Shown here: positions 9,860 through 17,794 of the stretch, piece after piece
Position numbering within the stretch: the stretch's first letter is position 1
How the letters are laid out: each line of letters begins with the position of its first letter
Origin: Scatomorpha sp964367935
Lineage (GTDB): Bacteria; Bacillota; Clostridia; Oscillospirales; Oscillospiraceae
Direction of reading: 5' to 3'
Assembly (NCBI GenBank): GCA_964367935.1
Contig: CAYIYZ010000002.1
Coordinates: 1 to 64,000, forward strand
Length of the DNA: 64,000 nucleotides
The notes under the pieces: model-generated
Seen by the model: the letters and a program-made list of their open reading frames with translations, nothing else
Database searches by the model: none
What the model was told of the DNA's origin: nothing
Translations under genes and position numbers: made by a program

Positions 9860-10572
9860 ACCGGGAGCATATCATCCATAAATCCATTTCAGATTTGTAT
9901 CAAAGCTATCCCTTTGTAGAAGGATTTTTCCAGTCACTTACAATAGAAGTACCAGATAAAAGTACAAAACACACCCTGTCAGAGTGGATCGACCGGCTAG
10001 ACGAGTTTGATTTAGAACAAAAGGGCTTGGAAAAAGCAGGATTAGTCCCCCTCTTCCTAAAATACATAGAAACTATGACAGAACGGCAATCCACCCTCAA
10101 ACGCAACATCGAATCGGTGACCATCATTGGGGGACGCAATAAGTGGGGAGCGCCTGAGGGGATTTCTCTTGAGTTACTAAAAGGGGATGTGGTGGCTATC
10201 GTAGGTCCCACGGGGTCGGGGAAAAGCCGACTTCTTGGGGACATCGAATGGCTGGCACAGGGGGACACGCCAACTGGGCGACAAATTCTAGTTAACGGTG
10301 CTGTTCCGCCCAAACAGTGGCGGGTTTCCATAGAATATAAATTGGTGGCGCAACTCTCTCAGAACATGAACTTTGTCATGGATATTTCTGTTGGAGAATT
10401 CATTCGAGTACACTGTGAGAGTAGACTGGTCAACGACTACGAGGAGAAAAAAGCGGCCATCATGGCGGCGGCAAACCAATTGGCAGGGGAGCCCATTACG
10501 GAGGATATGCCTATTACCTCCCTAAGTGGTGGACCACTTCCACCACTTGGCAAACCAAGAGCAGACGCATAA
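9856..10572 (+). pseudogene. Truncated ABC-type ATPase
   Basis: Cytosolic ATPase with an N-terminal helical extension of about 90 residues (SISDLYQSYPFVEGFF region) before the ABC domain. Walker A GPTGSGKS is intact at about residue 113-120. The reading frame reaches the signature (SLSGG) and then runs out into PLPPLGKPRADA, so Walker B, the D-loop and the H-loop are absent and it cannot be a working ATPase. A 9-bp inverted repeat (10524-10548) sits exactly at the break. The start overlaps the upstream stop. The protein is 238 residues, while a full domain of this architecture would need roughly 80 more. Confidence 0.7.
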
Positions 10573-10633
10573 ATGCAAAGGCCATGGCTCAGGGAAAGGG
10601 CAATGTCATTTCGAGCAGACGTAAGTAAGCAAT

Positions 10634-10660
10634 AAGAGGCTTTCTTCGAGAGCCTTTTAT
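10634..10660 (+). terminator. Intrinsic terminator inside the decayed operon
   Basis: Eleven-pair stem (10634-10644 with 10648-10658, two G-U pairs), UUC loop, followed by TTTTAT. It separates the broken ATPase from the next ABC gene fragment. Confidence 0.55.
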
Positions 10661-10712
10661 TACATTGCTGAGTTAGAAAACATTAACTAACAGTTTAGAG
10701 AGGAGCGGAGTA

Positions 10713-11191
10713 ATGATAGAGGCGAAACATATCTCCTTTGCCTATCGTGACAAAAAAGTACTACATGGGGTTGACTTTACTGCTCACGAGGGGGAGGTCA
10801 TCTCCCTTGTTGGCCCAAACGGATCGGGTAAGTCCACCCTACTGCGCTGTATTTGTGGTATTTTACCCCTATCATCTTGCTAGACGAACCTGTAACTTAT
10901 ATGGACACCCGCTATCAGTGTCAGCTGATTGAGATCGTTAAAGGATTAAAAAAGCAGTTTAGGAAAACGGTTGTGGCGGTTTTCCACGACATCAACCACG
11001 CCATAGAGGTATCTGACCGTATCTACCTCATGAAAGGTGGAAAAATGTTCGACTGCGGAGAAAATGAAAAGGTCATAAACGAGGAAAGCATCAGGCAGGT
11101 ATATGGGGTACACGCCCATGTGTGCCGTCCCCACAACTGCTGTCGTAATGTGGTAATTCCTACAGGTATCAGCGAGGACCATTCTGATTAG
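10713..11191 (+). pseudogene. Internally deleted FecE/BtuD-type ABC ATPase
   Basis: The N-terminal 50 codons (ATG at 10713, AGGAG site upstream) encode a canonical start of a siderophore/cobalamin ABC ATPase with Walker A GPNGSGKST, then hit a stop at about 10880-10882. Another frame overlapping the break continues with the Walker B region (ILLDEPVTYMD), the H-loop (VFHDINHA) and a normal C-terminus to 11191. About 90-100 residues containing the Q-loop and LSGGQ signature are missing, and the two halves are out of frame. The junction lies in a C-run near 10865. Loss of function is certain if the sequence is correct. Confidence 0.8.
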
Positions 11192-11276
11192 GAAGTTAGC
11201 ACAGAGTGGGGAATTTTCCGACTCTCGCGCTTTAAATAGTATCATGCAAACGAAATAGAGAAAGAAGGAACTGACT

Positions 11277-11973
11277 ATGAACATGAAAAAACGATTGATA
11301 TCCCTAGCTCTTGTCGCCGTGATGGCGATCTCCATGGCGGCTTGTAGTGCCGACGATGCTGCTAGCGACACACCTAGTGACACACCTAGTGACACACCTA
11401 GTGACACACCTGCCCCCGTAGAGACTGTTGCTTCTGAGCCGGTAGAGGAGGGGGGTGAGCAGACAGACCCCTCTGACGAACCCGAGGAGCCAGTGGAAGA
11501 CGAAGCCACCACATATACCGTGATTGATGCCCTTGGTCGTGAGGTAGAGATTCCCGCTAACCCACACCGCACTGGAGGAAGCTTTGGAACTTAGCGGTGC
11601 CGCTGTCTACTACTTCGACCCTGATGTCTCTGGGGAAATATCTATTGTTGACCTGATTCCCTATCTGGGCAGTGCCTTGAAAAAGGATGATGTGGGTGCT
11701 GCATACAAGGCTGAGATGACCGATCTCGCTTCGGTTGCCGCCGCTGAGGTTGCTGCCGATCCCGATGTTATCCTTGTTATCACCGGTTCTGATGACGAGG
11801 CCGAGCGCACAGCTATTATCGAAAGCTATGCGGACAATCCCCTCTGGGCCGGACTCAGTGCAACTCAGAACGGTACCATTGTGGCACTGCCTTATCTGGT
11901 CAACCCCAACCTGTCCACAGCCGTGGATATGATGAATCTGACAAAAGACGCACTCATTGAGGCGGCAGAATAA
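11277..11973 (+). pseudogene. Internally deleted ABC substrate-binding lipoprotein
   Basis: Starts as a lipoprotein: MNMKKRLISLALVAV signal, lipobox ending at Cys23, a 12-bp tandem repeat giving SDTP four times, an acidic linker, then the first strand of a TroA/BtuF-type domain (YTVIDALGREVEIPANP). The frame ends at 11594, while the C-terminal lobe (ALELSGAAVYYFDPDV ... DPDVILVITG ... LTKDALIEAAE) continues in another frame to 11973. The middle of the protein, about 100 residues, is deleted and the frame is shifted at about 11570. Family: periplasmic-binding proteins for Fe-siderophore, haem or cobalamin. The substrate cannot be told from what remains. Confidence 0.8.
11364..11411 (+). repeat. 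12-bp tandem repeat, four units
   Basis: Four units of AGTGACACACCT (first unit AGC...) encode SDTPSDTPSDTPSDTP directly after the lipobox. It is a slippage-prone spacer between the lipid anchor and the binding domain. Confidence 0.85.
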
Positions 11974-11983
11974 TGAAATAAGT

Positions 11984-12021
11984 TTCCCAAGGGGAGAGGA
12001 GGATTCCTCTCCCCTTGGGAA
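11984..12021. other. Perfect 17-bp hairpin between binding-protein and permease relics
   Basis: TTCCCAAGGGGAGAGGA (11984-12000), loop GGAT, complementary arm 12005-12021. There is no U-run after it. Hairpins in this position, after a binding-protein gene and before its permease, usually stabilise the upstream mRNA and raise binding-protein output. That role is inferred here, since the genes are now broken. Confidence 0.6.
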
Positions 12022-12042
12022 TGAAGACGGGAGCGCAAAGCA

Positions 12043-12426
12043 ATGAACAATCAAGTAAAACATATCATGGCAATCCGAGCTGCAATCCTGGGGATTTCTC
12101 TTTTGGTGCTGATTTGCGTTGCCGTTTTTGCTTTTTTGGGGGCATTGGGTGCGACCACTATCATATACCTGCTATCTTGCCAGACCGGTGCGAAAAGCAA
12201 TGCTGTGTATATTGTTTTGGCAGGTGTTGCCATATCCAATCTTCTCAGTGCTCTCACCTCTGCCATGATGGCACTGAACACGGATGCATTAGAAGTCACC
12301 TATTCGTGGCTTTTGGGGAGTCTTTCGGGGCGAACTTGGAGTGCGGTGAACACCGTTTACCCTATAGCATTGTGGGGCTTTGCCGAGATCATATGGTGCA
12401 CCTCTCCGGGGAAAACGACTGAATGA
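12043..12426 (+). pseudogene. Truncated FecCD/BtuC-type permease
   Basis: The first membrane segment (IRAAILGISLLVLICVAVFA) joins directly to a mid-protein segment (FLGALGATTIIYLLS), followed by the conserved VLAGVAISNLLSALTSA and SWLLGSLSGRTWS blocks of FecCD permeases. It then ends abruptly at residue 127 instead of about 330. The deletion after TM1 is in frame, and the C-terminal half is gone. It closes the decayed operon of GTPase, ATPase, ATPase, binding protein and permease. Confidence 0.75.
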
Positions 12427-12510
12427 GGTGGTAATACCGGACACCACCTAACTTTCCGAACTGCTTTTTCGTGGACAGCATTGTCGAGTAACGGACAGAG
12501 AAAGCAGTTC
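12426..12510. other. Two inverted repeats downstream of the permease relic
   Basis: AGGTGGT/ACCACCT (12426-12432 with 12443-12449) and GAACTGCTTT/AAAGCAGTTC (12458-12467 with 12501-12510). They may be the remains of the operon end or a small mobile-repeat scar. No gene was seen between 12427 and 12613. Confidence 0.3.
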
Positions 12511-12571
12511 TGGTAGGCGGTGAGCAGTGACACGAACTGGTGTCAATCTTTATAAAAAGAACTTGCACAAA

Positions 12572-12602
12572 AAAGGCGGTCACCCTAAGGGTGACCGCCT
12601 TT
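12572..12602 (-). terminator. Intrinsic terminator of the GLUG/SLH gene (GGTGACCGCC family)
   Basis: Perfect 14-bp stem (AAAGGCGGTCACCC with its complement), loop TAA. On the minus strand it is followed by a T-run and lies 12 bases after the stop of the SLH gene. The same hairpin sequence recurs at 17753, 23210, 39890 and 55931. Confidence 0.9.
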
Positions 12603-12613
12603 ACTATGTTTAC

Positions 12614-15600
12614 TTATTCCGCTGTGAGATATCTCATTAGCATGGTTGCCATTTGTGCACGTGTCGCTTCGCCCTGCGGGTTTAGCGTGCCGTCGTCCAT
12701 GCCTGAGATTATGCCCTCTGCTACTGCCCACTCCATTGCAGGCACTGCCCAGTCAGAGACGCTCTCGCCGTCACTAAACTGTCCGAGCATCGTCTGCTGT
12801 GTCACGTTCTCGGGTGCAGCATACCTATACAGCATAGTCGCAAACTCCTCACGAGTGATGTTGCCGTCTGGGTTCGTGCCGTCGGAGACCTCGTTCTCTA
12901 CAGCCCAGTCCTGTGCCACGGAGTACCACGGGTCGCCGCCGTCGGTGTCAACGCCGCTCATGCGTGCGAGTACCGTCCACACCATTGCTCTCGTCATGTT
13001 GTCGTTCGGCGCAAACTCAGTATCGCTTGTACCTGTCATTATTTCGCTCTCGAAAGCGTACAGCACCGCATCGTAGTACCAGTCACCCGAAAGTACATCC
13101 GTGAAACTCATTGCTTCGTATACCACCATGTAGAGCGAGAAGTGATTTGTCTTGAAGGTCAAAATGCCATCCACAAAACTACTCTCTATGAGCGTCTTTT
13201 TGCCCTCATCGTCCACGTAGTAGACCTTGAGGTTTGCCGCTGTTTCGCCCTCTGCAAGTGTATATGGCAAGCTGATTGTGACCTCTCCCGTCTCGAAGTC
13301 CGTAAACTCTACGCCGTCTACGAGCACGCGCAGGTCAAGTACGAGGTTATCGCCGACTACGATTTTCTGTGCATCGTTTATGTCGCTTGCGTCTGCCTCT
13401 TTTGCAATAAACTCAACCGTTTTGCCTTCGGCTTCGTCTAAGATTGCATCCAACGCTGCTGTGTCAAACTCGGCTTCAATTTCATCATCACCGTTGACGG
13501 TCAGGCTATCGCCACTCTCTGCAAGCTCCTTGAAATCGTCGCTTGTGAGTGGTTCTTCGGAATCAACTACATTCTCAGGCGTTGTTGCACCACCGCCGCT
13601 GGACGGGGTGGTGAAGAACACATGCGAGCCGGTCAACACTTCGTAGTTTGCCGTGTCGGTCGGCGTAAACGTCCAACCATAGGCGCGGTCGGCCACGACT
13701 TCCGTGCTTGTCACATCGTCCCAATGGATGGTGCCGCCGGTGAGCGTGCCAAGATTTAAACCGCCGTCTGCCAGAGTGCTGCCTGCGCTTGTGATGGTGG
13801 CAAAGGTGGGTGCGCCCTCGGGCTTTGCTTTGTTGATGTTGAGTGTGACGGTGATGTAGTTGACTTCGTGGGTTGCTGCAGCATCGCCTGTCGGGGTGAA
13901 TTTCAGCGTGACGGGGATTCCACTGTTGGCAGCGGTGAGGTTGGGGGCACTCTCAATCGTCCAGTCACCCGCAACGCCGCCACTGCTCTTGGTGAAGTCA
14001 TCCTTTGTAACCGCTTCGCCGGTGTAGGGCACGGTGAGGTCGCTTGCCGTGAGGGTGGGGATGGTTTTATCGGTTCTTGTGACATTGACAGAGATGGTGA
14101 AATCCTCATAGTTGGTGGACTTGACTTTTATTTCGTAAGAGCCCTGTGCATTGGTAATTCCAAGAATATTGCCATCTATACCACCGCCGGCGGGAGGCTC
14201 AAATGTCACCCCATCACCCAAGGGCGCTACAATGGGGGTCAAGTCCAGCGTTAAAGCATTGTCTACAGCGTCCACAATGACAGGGATTGTGACATTATGG
14301 TGGGGCGCTTGTGCAATTGAAAAGTCTGTCACATATATGCCTCTGGCGGTTTCGGTTTGGACGGTGACGAGGGTGTTTTCATAGATGCCTGCATCGCTAT
14401 GGCTTGTGAGCACGGCGCCGTCTGCGGCGGTGTAGACTGTAGAAACAACCGTCTGTCCTGTGACCATAGGCATGGGCAGTGGCTGCCCATAGGCGTTGCC
14501 CTGCAGCTGCTCTTTAATATCATCTGTCCAAATGCCGGGTGCGCCGTGGGTGGGATAGGCGCTGCCGCTCTGCCAAAGCGCAGCGGGCGCGCCATCGGGC
14601 AGCTTCGTGAGGTTGAAGACTGCCGCGCCCACATCGAGCGCCTCGCGCAGGGAGGTGATGCCCTCTATTGTATAGGGTTGGACGCTAATGTCGATGGGCG
14701 TAGCGAAGGTGCCGCCCTGTTCGGCGGTGAAGGTGGGGGCAGTCGCAGTATCATCACCGCCCACGGCATGCAAAGCAGAGCCTTCTAAATAGTAGCAGTT
14801 GGTGATGGTGCTTAAGATCTGTGCATCCCCTACCACGCCGCCGACTTCTGTTTTTTCACTTGCAGCGCTGAGCAAGCCTGTGCTGTAGCCGTTGGTGACG
14901 GTGCCGGCGTTTTCTCCCACCAAGCCGCCGACCAAGGAAATACCGCCGTTGCCTGTGACTGCACCTATGTTGTAGCAGTTCGTGACGGTGGCGTTGTTAA
15001 TGTTCTCACCCGCCACACCACCGACATTAGAGAAGGAACCGTCTACACTGACTGCGCCCACATTGTAGGCGTTGTTTATGCTACCGCTGTTATGCCCGAC
15101 CACGCCACCGGCGGAAGTGTTATTTTCGTAGCTGCTACTGACATTGCCCATGTTGTAGCAATATTCAATCGTGCCTTTGCTCTCTCCTGCAATGCCACCA
15201 GCGTATTTGCTTGCCACATACGTTGTGGTCAAGGAAACGGCAGCATTGTTCATGCAGCCCATGATTTTGCTACCACTATCGCTTAGCCCCACAACACCGC
15301 CGATATTGCCATCGCCTTCCACGGTGCCTGTGTTGGTGCAATCAAGCACGGTGCCGCTATTGTAACCGACGATGCCGCCCACCCTCTCAGTGCCTGTGAC
15401 TGCGCCGGTGTTTTCGCTGTTTGCGACCGTGCCGGCATTTCGGCCCGCAATCGCGCCGACACCGGTGCCAGTGTCGCTGTGGGTGGCGGAGAATGTGCCT
15501 GTGTTACGGGCATCATCGATGGTGCCATTGTTGTTGTAGCCGACGAGGGCGCCCGCGCCGCCGATGCCAGCGCCGCCCGTGCCCGTGAGGGTGATGTCGC

Positions 15601-17317
15601 CCGTGTTGAGCAGCTGCTTTGCCGTGCCGACGACACCGCCGACCATACCGCCGAGGCTGCCGCCATCGTCGCCAAAATCTGCGTCAAGGGTGATGTCGGC
15701 ATAGTTGCGCACGTTGGTGAGATTTGTAGCTTCACCGAAGAGGCCGCCGATATAGTCGTCTGTATCATGGTTCATTACTGCGGTGATGGAGACGGCAGCG
15801 TTCATCTGCACATCATCCGCAGTATGAACCTGCCCGGCCACGCCGCCAAGGGTGTCAAAGCCGTCGCCGAGATCGCCCGAGATGGAGAGCGCGCCGCCGA
15901 CGTCTATGCCCGAGATTGTACCCTTGGAATAGCCGACCAAGCTGCCGACATAGGTATCGCCGGTGGGGCTGTTGACGGTGATGTCCGTGCTGCCGCCAAG
16001 GTGCAGATTTTTTACTTCGCTGACTGCGACTGCATAGCCGAACAGGCCGACATAATTGCCCTGCGAGTGGATTGTCAAGTTGGAGATGGTGTACCCACCG
16101 CCGTCAAGGGTGCCGCTGAAGGGGGTTTCCGGATCGCCGATCGGCTCCCACTCGTGCGCGCCGAGGTCGATGTTTGCGGTGAGGGTGTAGGTGGCTATAT
16201 TGTCTGTGCCATGATTGTCAATCAGCCACGCCAGCTCCTTGGCGTTGGAGATTTTGCCGTCCACAGCAGGTTTTACCGCATAATCGCTCCAGTTGTAATC
16301 AAAGACGGGGTAGCCGTCGTTCACGCCCGCCCTCACTGTCCATGCCTTGTAGTCTCCCTCCAAACCGTTGTTGAGGGCGTTGCTGAGGCTCGTTGCGATC
16401 GTTTCGTTGCCTGTATTGTCGGTAATGGACGTGTCTAGGGTAATCGCCGAGCTTGCATCGTCGAATGTGCCGACATTTGTGATGCTGCCCCCCTGCGTTG
16501 GGTCCGCTACAAAGTGACCGGCACCCGTGGCAGCACTGCCCGCCCGATAGTAGCTGTTGGAGATATTAGAATGGGAGGCATAACCCACCACACCGCCGAG
16601 CGTGGGATTTTCACCCACGCCCGAGACCGTGCCTAGGTTGTAGCAGTTGTTGAGGCCTCCTATTCCAATGAGACCCACCACACCGCCGACATTGGCACCT
16701 GCACCTGTGGCGGTAATGGTGGCTGTGTTGTAGCAATTATCAACAGAGCCACCATCGCACGCACCTACCACACCGCCGACATTGGTTTGGCCTGTGACAG
16801 AGCCGCTGAAGGAGCAGTTGAGGATATCATCCGCGTTGCGCCCCACCACGCCGCCGACATCCTTTCCGCCCGTGACCGAGCCGCTGACAGCGAGGTTTTT
16901 TACAGTTCCGTAAAAGACATTGCCAAACAGGCCTTGGCCATCGGCATCCGGGGCGTTGATATACAGCCCGGAAATTTCGTAGCCGCCGCCATCAAAGATG
17001 CCATCGAAGTAATTGTTTGCCGTGCCAATGGGTGTCCACGGCTGGTTGTTCAAGTTAATGTCGCCCGTGAGTTTGATGTACAGATCGTTATAGTCAGTGC
17101 CGCTGTTTTCGCTGCTCGCCAAAAAGGCAAGCTCAGCTCCGGTGCTGATTTGAAATGGGTCAGCTTCCGTGCCCGTGCCACCGGCAAAAGCTGTGGCAAC
17201 GGCGCCTGTCCACGCTTCCCCTACCGCCTGTGCAGGCAGTGACGTCATAGGCAGCAGAACTGCTACCATTAGGCAGAGGGTGAGCGTAATAGATAATATT
17301 TTTTTCGTGTTTTTCAT
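12614..17317 (-). CDS. GLUG-repeat / SLH surface protein (1567 aa)
   Basis: S-layer-anchored giant protein. I chose ATG at 17317 (MKNTKKILS); the in-frame TTG at 17329 contains the GGAGG site itself. Order: signal peptide 1-35, GLUG repeats from about 90 to 880 (GGVVGRN, GGIVGYNSGTV), beta-sandwich repeats of the MBG/Ig-like type around 1050-1250 (LTVPYTGEAVTKDDF), the conserved DSEEPLTSDDFKELAESG domain (about 1265-1395), then three SLH repeats to the end (FTDVLSGDWYYDA; WYSVAQDWAV; WAVPAMEWAV). SLH binding to wall polymer is known for the family; the adhesive role of GLUG repeats is inference. The last 700 bases are almost identical to those of the 39932 gene, which points to gene conversion. 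Confidence 0.93.
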   Translation of the reverse strand: MKNTKKILSITLTLCLMVAVLLPMTSLPAQAVGEAWTGAVATAFAGGTGTEADPFQISTGAELAFLASSENSGTDYNDLYIKLTGDINLNNQPWTPIGTANNYFDGIFDGGGYEISGLYINAPDADGQGLFGNVFYGTVKNLAVSGSVTGGKDVGGVVGRNADDILNCSFSGSVTGQTNVGGVVGACDGGSVDNCYNTATITATGAGANVGGVVGLIGIGGLNNCYNLGTVSGVGENPTLGGVVGYASHSNISNSYYRAGSAATGAGHFVADPTQGGSITNVGTFDDASSAITLDTSITDNTGNETIATSLSNALNNGLEGDYKAWTVRAGVNDGYPVFDYNWSDYAVKPAVDGKISNAKELAWLIDNHGTDNIATYTLTANIDLGAHEWEPIGDPETPFSGTLDGGGYTISNLTIHSQGNYVGLFGYAVAVSEVKNLHLGGSTDITVNSPTGDTYVGSLVGYSKGTISGIDVGGALSISGDLGDGFDTLGGVAGQVHTADDVQMNAAVSITAVMNHDTDDYIGGLFGEATNLTNVRNYADITLDADFGDDGGSLGGMVGGVVGTAKQLLNTGDITLTGTGGAGIGGAGALVGYNNNGTIDDARNTGTFSATHSDTGTGVGAIAGRNAGTVANSENTGAVTGTERVGGIVGYNSGTVLDCTNTGTVEGDGNIGGVVGLSDSGSKIMGCMNNAAVSLTTTYVASKYAGGIAGESKGTIEYCYNMGNVSSSYENNTSAGGVVGHNSGSINNAYNVGAVSVDGSFSNVGGVAGENINNATVTNCYNIGAVTGNGGISLVGGLVGENAGTVTNGYSTGLLSAASEKTEVGGVVGDAQILSTITNCYYLEGSALHAVGGDDTATAPTFTAEQGGTFATPIDISVQPYTIEGITSLREALDVGAAVFNLTKLPDGAPAALWQSGSAYPTHGAPGIWTDDIKEQLQGNAYGQPLPMPMVTGQTVVSTVYTAADGAVLTSHSDAGIYENTLVTVQTETARGIYVTDFSIAQAPHHNVTIPVIVDAVDNALTLDLTPIVAPLGDGVTFEPPAGGGIDGNILGITNAQGSYEIKVKSTNYEDFTISVNVTRTDKTIPTLTASDLTVPYTGEAVTKDDFTKSSGGVAGDWTIESAPNLTAANSGIPVTLKFTPTGDAAATHEVNYITVTLNINKAKPEGAPTFATITSAGSTLADGGLNLGTLTGGTIHWDDVTSTEVVADRAYGWTFTPTDTANYEVLTGSHVFFTTPSSGGGATTPENVVDSEEPLTSDDFKELAESGDSLTVNGDDEIEAEFDTAALDAILDEAEGKTVEFIAKEADASDINDAQKIVVGDNLVLDLRVLVDGVEFTDFETGEVTISLPYTLAEGETAANLKVYYVDDEGKKTLIESSFVDGILTFKTNHFSLYMVVYEAMSFTDVLSGDWYYDAVLYAFESEIMTGTSDTEFAPNDNMTRAMVWTVLARMSGVDTDGGDPWYSVAQDWAVENEVSDGTNPDGNITREEFATMLYRYAAPENVTQQTMLGQFSDGESVSDWAVPAMEWAVAEGIISGMDDGTLNPQGEATRAQMATMLMRYLTAE

Positions 17318-17367
17318 AAGTCCCTCCAAGTATGTATATTGGGTATAAGCATAATCTCTATTAGTCT

Positions 17368-17397
17368 AACATATAAGAACATGTGACGCAATGCCAT
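17368..17397 (-). promoter_or_regulatory. Predicted sigma-A promoter of the 1567-aa SLH gene
   Basis: Minus-strand ATGGCA (17397-17392), 18 bases, TATGTT (17373-17368). It is homologous to the promoter region at 5092-5121, and upstream homology extends to about 17460. Confidence 0.5.
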
Positions 17398-17460
17398 TAA
17401 GCGACAAATCGTCGAAAGTGAGACGGTAGGGGAGGGAAGTGATAGCATATAGGTGTGACG

Positions 17461-17512
17461 CAAACAAAAAGCACCCCACAGATGTGGAGTGCGAATTGGG
17501 TGCAGCGTCACG
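17461..17512. repeat. Dispersed structured intergenic element, copy 1 (damaged)
   Basis: CAAACAAAAA then hairpin 1 (GCACCCCAC/GTGGAGTGC, 17471-17492), GAATTGGGT, then a second stem that is broken here (GCAGCG followed by TCACGG). Intact copies lie at 23988, 45851 and 55794. Read on the minus strand, hairpin 1 is followed by TTTTTGTTTG, so it doubles as an intrinsic terminator. Confidence 0.75.
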
Positions 17513-17534
17513 GCAATGGAAGGGGTACTCAATG

Positions 17535-17740
17535 CGGATGTCTCCGTCGCGGGCAAAAAACGCACCCTAAGCAAAAGCCTAAGGCGCGAATTGGGTCCGG
17601 CGACTCGCCGGTGTCACGTGTGACCAATTCGGACATTTCCGTCGCGGGCAAAGAATTTACGCCCTAAGTAAAAGCCTAAGTCGCGAATTGGGTCCGGCGA
17701 CTCGCCGGTGGAGGGGGTGGTCAAAATAGATGCAGTGGGG
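17535..17740. repeat. Tandem 95-bp repeat carrying the second stem of the dispersed element
   Basis: Two units, period 95 (starting near 17535 and 17630), each with CGTCGCGGGCAAA, a CCTAAG-rich stretch, GAATTGGGT and the hairpin CCGGCG-ACT-CGCCGG (17597-17611 and 17694-17708). The second unit continues into the usual GGTGGTCAAAATAGATGCAG tail (about 17717-17736). No coding potential was recognised between 17318 and 17794. Confidence 0.7.
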
Positions 17741-17752
17741 AGTGAGATACAA

Positions 17753-17783
17753 AAAGGCAGTCACCTTTAGGGTGACCGCCTTT
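17753..17783 (-). terminator. Intrinsic terminator (GGTGACCGCC family)
   Basis: AAAGGCAGTCACC pairs with GGTGACCGCCTTT (one mismatch), loop of 5. On the minus strand it follows the stop of the gene at 17795 by 11 bases and is followed by a T-run. Confidence 0.85.
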
Positions 17784-17794
17784 ACTATGTTTAC

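Noticed and set aside
15479..16438. 319-codon open frame on the plus strand
   Set aside because: It is antisense to the GLUG region of the 12614 gene. The GC-rich, stop-poor repeats keep several frames open. It has no family match and no ribosome site.
17318..17329. TTG start 12 bases upstream of the 1567-aa SLH protein
   Set aside because: The TTG contains the GGAGG ribosome site of the ATG at 17317, and the signal peptide begins at that ATG as in the paralogues.
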